A DNA stretch of 64,000 nt. Source: Pelagihabitans sp965238025 (lineage in GTDB: Bacteria; Bacteroidota; Bacteroidia; Flavobacteriales; Flavobacteriaceae). Below are positions 60,865-64,000 of this stretch, one piece after another (position 1 is the stretch's first letter; each line of letters opens with the position of its first letter). A model generated the notes under the pieces. That model was not told the origin of the DNA and did no database searches. It saw only the letters and a program-made list of their open reading frames with translations. A program made the translations under genes and the position numbers. The stretch is from contig OZ250162.1 in the NCBI GenBank assembly GCA_965238025.1, forward strand, positions 2,108,001 through 2,172,000. Direction: 5' to 3'.

Positions 60865-61287
60865 TTAAGAATCTGTGTTTGGCGTATCATGTTGATGAGC
60901 CCTAAAAAAAGATAGATTGAGACTTACATAGGAAAGTGTCCCATTTTTTAAGATAATTCCCGAGACTTCATCAGACAAAGGGGAAAAACAAAGACATTTG
61001 ATATTTTCATAATCCTCATCGGTATTATCTGCATCAGAGTCTTTGATATACGCCTTGAGCTCTTTTTGTAAAACCGAGTGATTTCTAATCCAAAAAACCC
61101 ATCGTTTCATATTATTATATTCCAAGGTGGCTAAATTATCCGCTTTTGGTATCGCTTCGCGAATGGTATCCGTATCACCAATAATCACCATAAGGATCAT
61201 CATTTCCATCTCTATAAAGGATTTAAAAATGGACCTCGCTAATTCCTCATCATCAATGGGAATAATGGTTGTTCGCTTTAAATTCAT
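60865..61287 (-). CDS. 140-aa protein of the CHAT operon, unknown
   Basis: 140 aa, no signal peptide. Helical N-terminal half (DDEELARSIFKSFIEMEMMI) and a later KRWVFWIRNHSVLQKELKAY, followed by an acidic segment DSDADNTDEDYENIKCLCF and a strand-rich end (SGIILKNGTLSYVSLNLSFF). No family is recognised. It sits 24 bp after the CHAT gene and 20 bp before the 581-aa gene, so it is cotranscribed; it could be an adaptor or regulator of the CHAT protease, or a small effector. Confidence 0.65.
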   Translation of the reverse strand: MNLKRTTIIPIDDEELARSIFKSFIEMEMMILMVIIGDTDTIREAIPKADNLATLEYNNMKRWVFWIRNHSVLQKELKAYIKDSDADNTDEDYENIKCLCFSPLSDEVSGIILKNGTLSYVSLNLSFFRAHQHDTPNTDS

Positions 61288-61311
61288 TTGTACCGTTTTT
61301 TAATTTTAATA

Positions 61312-64000
61312 CTAACTAAAAACATCCTGTAATTCTTTGTAGAGTTTCTCATAATTGATAATAATATTCCCAACCTCGGATTCGCCGTTTGATTTGCCTT
61401 CCTTGGCCTCAAACAATTCCAATTTTTTTAAAATCGCTATGGAAAAACGTACTTGCCCTAAAATATTCTCGGATTTTCGCACCGAACCGTTGCTATTCCA
61501 ATGCTCCTTGTAATTATCCTTAACCTTCTTAACAATTTTGGCTCTGTCCGAGGGCTTTTTAGCTGACTCCATCACTTCAAAAATGCCAATTGCACCTTCA
61601 TAGGTAAGCGTCCAGAACGAAGAACTATCCGCACTTTTCTGGGCTAATTTTGGTTTTAAATCTTTGATTTGACCCGCGGCATCTTCAAGGTCTTTTAATC
61701 TATCTTTCCCATATAGCTGGGAAACTCGTTCCAAGGTCAACCAATTAATAGTGGTATAATAATCAGGTTCTATCTCTAGCATTAGGGAATGTGCCTGCTT
61801 GTAGGCATCAGCTCCAATAATCAAGTTTTTAATGACATTCTGTTTGGTGGTTTCGGTTATGGCCTTTCTCTTAAAATGTCCGCCCTTTAATGCCAATCTT
61901 CTGTGTGTTGCGCCAATATTTAGAATATTGGTAATTATAGTTTCGGCATCCAGTATCCTTTCTTTGATCGATTTGGAGAGTTTTCCTGTATTTTCGTGCT
62001 CGATCAGTGCCAGTTTGGTAAGAATATTGGCAAGCTTTGCGAAACTATCCAAACTGCTAGACCCATCGGGCAAGTATCTTAATTTCTGTAAATATTCTTC
62101 CGCTTCGCTATATAGATTTAGTTCAAAATAAACCGCTCCTATAGCTTCAATAATCTTACAATTATTTAACCATTTTGAAGGTATTCTTTGAATAAGAGCT
62201 TCTATTTCACCTTTTAAATTTCCTCTATCCCGACTTGAAGCAGGTTCTGCCTTATTGACCAGATTTTCAAGATCGATCAACACCTCGTCCATATCCACAA
62301 AATCGACCGGTTTCCATTCGCTTCTTCCCCTAGATTTTGTAATCTTATAATAAGGGTCTCCGTAGCATTGGTAGGCTCCCCAAGTATTGGTGCTGCCATA
62401 CTGTCTATAGGTGGTCAATCTGGCTTTCTGAACCGCATCCCCGAATTTTAAACCTTCAAATAGAAATGTATATAAACTTTTGGCAAAAAATTGGGCCGCC
62501 GCATCATCAATGGCCCAACCGGCCGCAACCACGGCTTTGACCCCTTTTTGAATAAATTGGGTTCCCACGTTTGCCGCAAGCTTATTAAAATGTGTTGTAT
62601 TCGTTTTGCTTTTTCCACCCTTACCCAAATAACAGCAGTTGATAAAGACAAATTCAGGGGTCTGCGGTAAACTCTCTATTTCTGCGGCGGTAATGTAGGT
62701 CGTGTCATCCAATACCATTCCTGTTTTTGATGGATCATTGGCATTCACAATTCCATGACCCGCCAAATGCATCACCTTATAATTAGCACTAAAGAGTTTG
62801 TTGACCGTTGTCATTCCATCCTCTTCAATAGCATGTACGACTTGATAGGATTCATTTCTGAAGATTTCCAAAACAGATAGGGCTTCTTCTTTCGCGTAGG
62901 GTAATGATGGGTATTTTGTTTGGTCATCGGTTTTTGGATTTCCAATAATCAATACCGAGTCAACTATGGCTTGATTGACGTGCCTGGTATATTGTTTGGT
63001 AACCAATTGACGAATCAAGCCTATTTGGGTCGCAATTGGAGCATTGTTCTTTTCACTTGGATAATGCAATATTTCCCACGGATAACTAGCAGATTGTTCA
63101 TCAACTATCAATAGCAAATTTTTATTATCGGTCGCGTAATCTTTAAAGTTATTGGGAATCAATAAATGAAAAAGGGTTTTAGCGGTTTCTTCATTCCAAC
63201 TGTTCGTATTTATAGACGCCTCAATGAGGCGGTCGATCAATTTTCGTTGGGTAGATTTTATCTCTTCTTCCGCTCTTGCGCGATCTGTTAGCGATACAAA
63301 CTTTAATGGGTTTTGTCCAACGGTTGAAAAATCGATAAAATGGTCCATCAATAACTTCTTGGCACAGGCCGAGATTTCCTCGTCTTGATTTGGGTCATTT
63401 ATTAAGGAAAGTAGTTTTAAGGGTATTTGACCGGCATCTTCCCGTATAGCCTCTACTTTAACCCTATGCCACCAGCCAATAGTATTCTCTTGGGAAATTC
63501 TGCGACGTTTTCCTGAAACTTCACGGATATAGGAAGAACCCAACACGATATGATCTACAAAATCAGGCTCTTTGATAATATTGATCAACTCCCGCATGCC
63601 TTGAATGGCCCTGTCTTTATAAATTTCTATGATTTCTATTTTATCGATCTGCGGAGGGTTTAGCCCCTCCATGTTCCTAAGGCTCTTATTTGCTTCCAGA
63701 ACACCTGTGATTAATGCCCTGATGGAATTTCTTATAGACAACCCACTGTAATCACTAGCTATCAAAAGAGAGCTAATACCCAACATCCGGTCATTGTTTT
63801 TTATTTCTTTAACGGAGCAATCATCATTTACCGAAACCGTAGACATGGCATAATCAATAAAGGCATGCCTGAAACTTGCCGCTAATTTTCCTTCATTAAG
63901 TTCTCCATAAACCCCTAATCCCAGGACGACGGCTCCTTTAAACTTTGATTTTTTCTTTAATAAAACCAATGATGATTCAAGTCTTTCCGGATATATTCCA
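61312..64000 (-). CDS. CHAT-domain (caspase-like) protease, 5' end beyond the window
   Basis: At least 895 codons; the frame is open to the window edge, so the TTG at 63969 is not a real start. Counting from that TTG, the CHAT domain runs about 285-545. It has VDEQSASYPWEILHYP, catalytic His in KVMHLAGHGIVNA (H405), catalytic Cys in FVFINCCYLGKGG (C445/C446), AVVAAGWAIDDAAAQFFAKSLY and the closing YQCYGDPYYKI. The preceding about 280 aa include a globular part that is not recognised (VVLGLGVYGELN). The C-terminal 330 aa are helical repeats, TPR-like. CHAT proteases cleave a partner when activated and occur with STAND, TIR and SIR2 proteins in conflict operons, as here. Confidence 0.87.
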   Translation of the reverse strand, partial: GIYPERLESSLVLLKKKSKFKGAVVLGLGVYGELNEGKLAASFRHAFIDYAMSTVSVNDDCSVKEIKNNDRMLGISSLLIASDYSGLSIRNSIRALITGVLEANKSLRNMEGLNPPQIDKIEIIEIYKDRAIQGMRELINIIKEPDFVDHIVLGSSYIREVSGKRRRISQENTIGWWHRVKVEAIREDAGQIPLKLLSLINDPNQDEEISACAKKLLMDHFIDFSTVGQNPLKFVSLTDRARAEEEIKSTQRKLIDRLIEASINTNSWNEETAKTLFHLLIPNNFKDYATDNKNLLLIVDEQSASYPWEILHYPSEKNNAPIATQIGLIRQLVTKQYTRHVNQAIVDSVLIIGNPKTDDQTKYPSLPYAKEEALSVLEIFRNESYQVVHAIEEDGMTTVNKLFSANYKVMHLAGHGIVNANDPSKTGMVLDDTTYITAAEIESLPQTPEFVFINCCYLGKGGKSKTNTTHFNKLAANVGTQFIQKGVKAVVAAGWAIDDAAAQFFAKSLYTFLFEGLKFGDAVQKARLTTYRQYGSTNTWGAYQCYGDPYYKITKSRGRSEWKPVDFVDMDEVLIDLENLVNKAEPASSRDRGNLKGEIEALIQRIPSKWLNNCKIIEAIGAVYFELNLYSEAEEYLQKLRYLPDGSSSLDSFAKLANILTKLALIEHENTGKLSKSIKERILDAETIITNILNIGATHRRLALKGGHFKRKAITETTKQNVIKNLIIGADAYKQAHSLMLEIEPDYYTTINWLTLERVSQLYGKDRLKDLEDAAGQIKDLKPKLAQKSADSSSFWTLTYEGAIGIFEVMESAKKPSDRAKIVKKVKDNYKEHWNSNGSVRKSENILGQVRFSIAILKKLELFEAKEGKSNGESEVGNIIINYEKLYKELQDVFS

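Overview
The window looks like a chromosome segment of a marine-type Flavobacteriaceae (Bacteroidota). The evidence is AT-rich DNA, TTTG-N19..22-TAnnTTTG promoters, a Bacteroidota-style tmRNA with the tag GDNNYALAA, a type IX secretion (type B) C-terminal domain, a DUF3179 protein, and TPR histidine kinase plus NarL-type regulator pairs. The genus cannot be told from the sequence alone.

Layout. (1) 1-8.8 kb is ordinary housekeeping and accessory chromosome: the tail of an M20 peptidase, an aldose epimerase-like protein, a Crp/Fnr regulator, DinB and DUF1801 proteins. It continues with a small winged-helix regulon (membrane protein, regulator, Coq4-like protein, then a run of membrane proteins DUF4173/DUF1361/DUF2809), and a secreted DUF3179 protein. 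(2) 9.0-17.5 kb is one giant secreted adhesin-like protein of about 2829 aa, with 18 thrombospondin type-3 (TSP3) calcium repeats and 14 Ig-like repeats; the DNA coding for the latter has recently duplicated in exact 465-bp steps. (3) 17.6-19.5 kb holds a saccharopine/alanine-dehydrogenase-like enzyme and ssrA (tmRNA). (4) 19.5-34.8 kb looks like foreign DNA inserted at the tmRNA 3' end. Copies of that 3' end recur at 32.54 and 34.76 kb, each followed by a terminator-like hairpin, but no integrase is present. The first segment carries a graspetide-like RiPP operon: a 59-aa precursor, ATP-grasp ligase, ClpP-fold protease, MauE, thioredoxin-like protein and ABC exporter. It also carries a two-component system with a self-contained predicted regulon of small secreted proteins. 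The second segment holds a P-domain/M8 metalloprotease. (5) 35-45.7 kb has two unknown signal-less proteins and a 2766-aa RHS/Tc-like protein. (6) 46-64 kb is rich in NAD- and protease-type conflict domains. It has two TIR proteins, an S1-type secreted protease, NHL and other lipoproteins, and a minus-strand operon coding for CHAT protease, two unknown proteins, a SIR2-like/TIR fusion and an nSTAND NTPase.

How the genes may work together. In the RiPP operon the precursor gene comes first and is separated from the ligase by a hairpin with a U-tract, which would favour precursor mRNA. The downstream genes overlap by 4 bp or lie a few bases apart, so modification, leader cleavage, thiol chemistry and export are probably co-expressed. 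In the two-component locus a near-perfect palindrome (ATCCCCATTCATGGGGAT type) lies exactly 35 bp, centre to centre, upstream of a -7 box in front of three transcription units, which suggests an activator site for the encoded regulator. The CHAT/SIR2-TIR/STAND operon resembles multi-gene NTP-dependent conflict systems described for bacteria. Its 581-aa and 140-aa members are unrecognised, and the catalytic histidine of its SIR2-like domain appears to be replaced.
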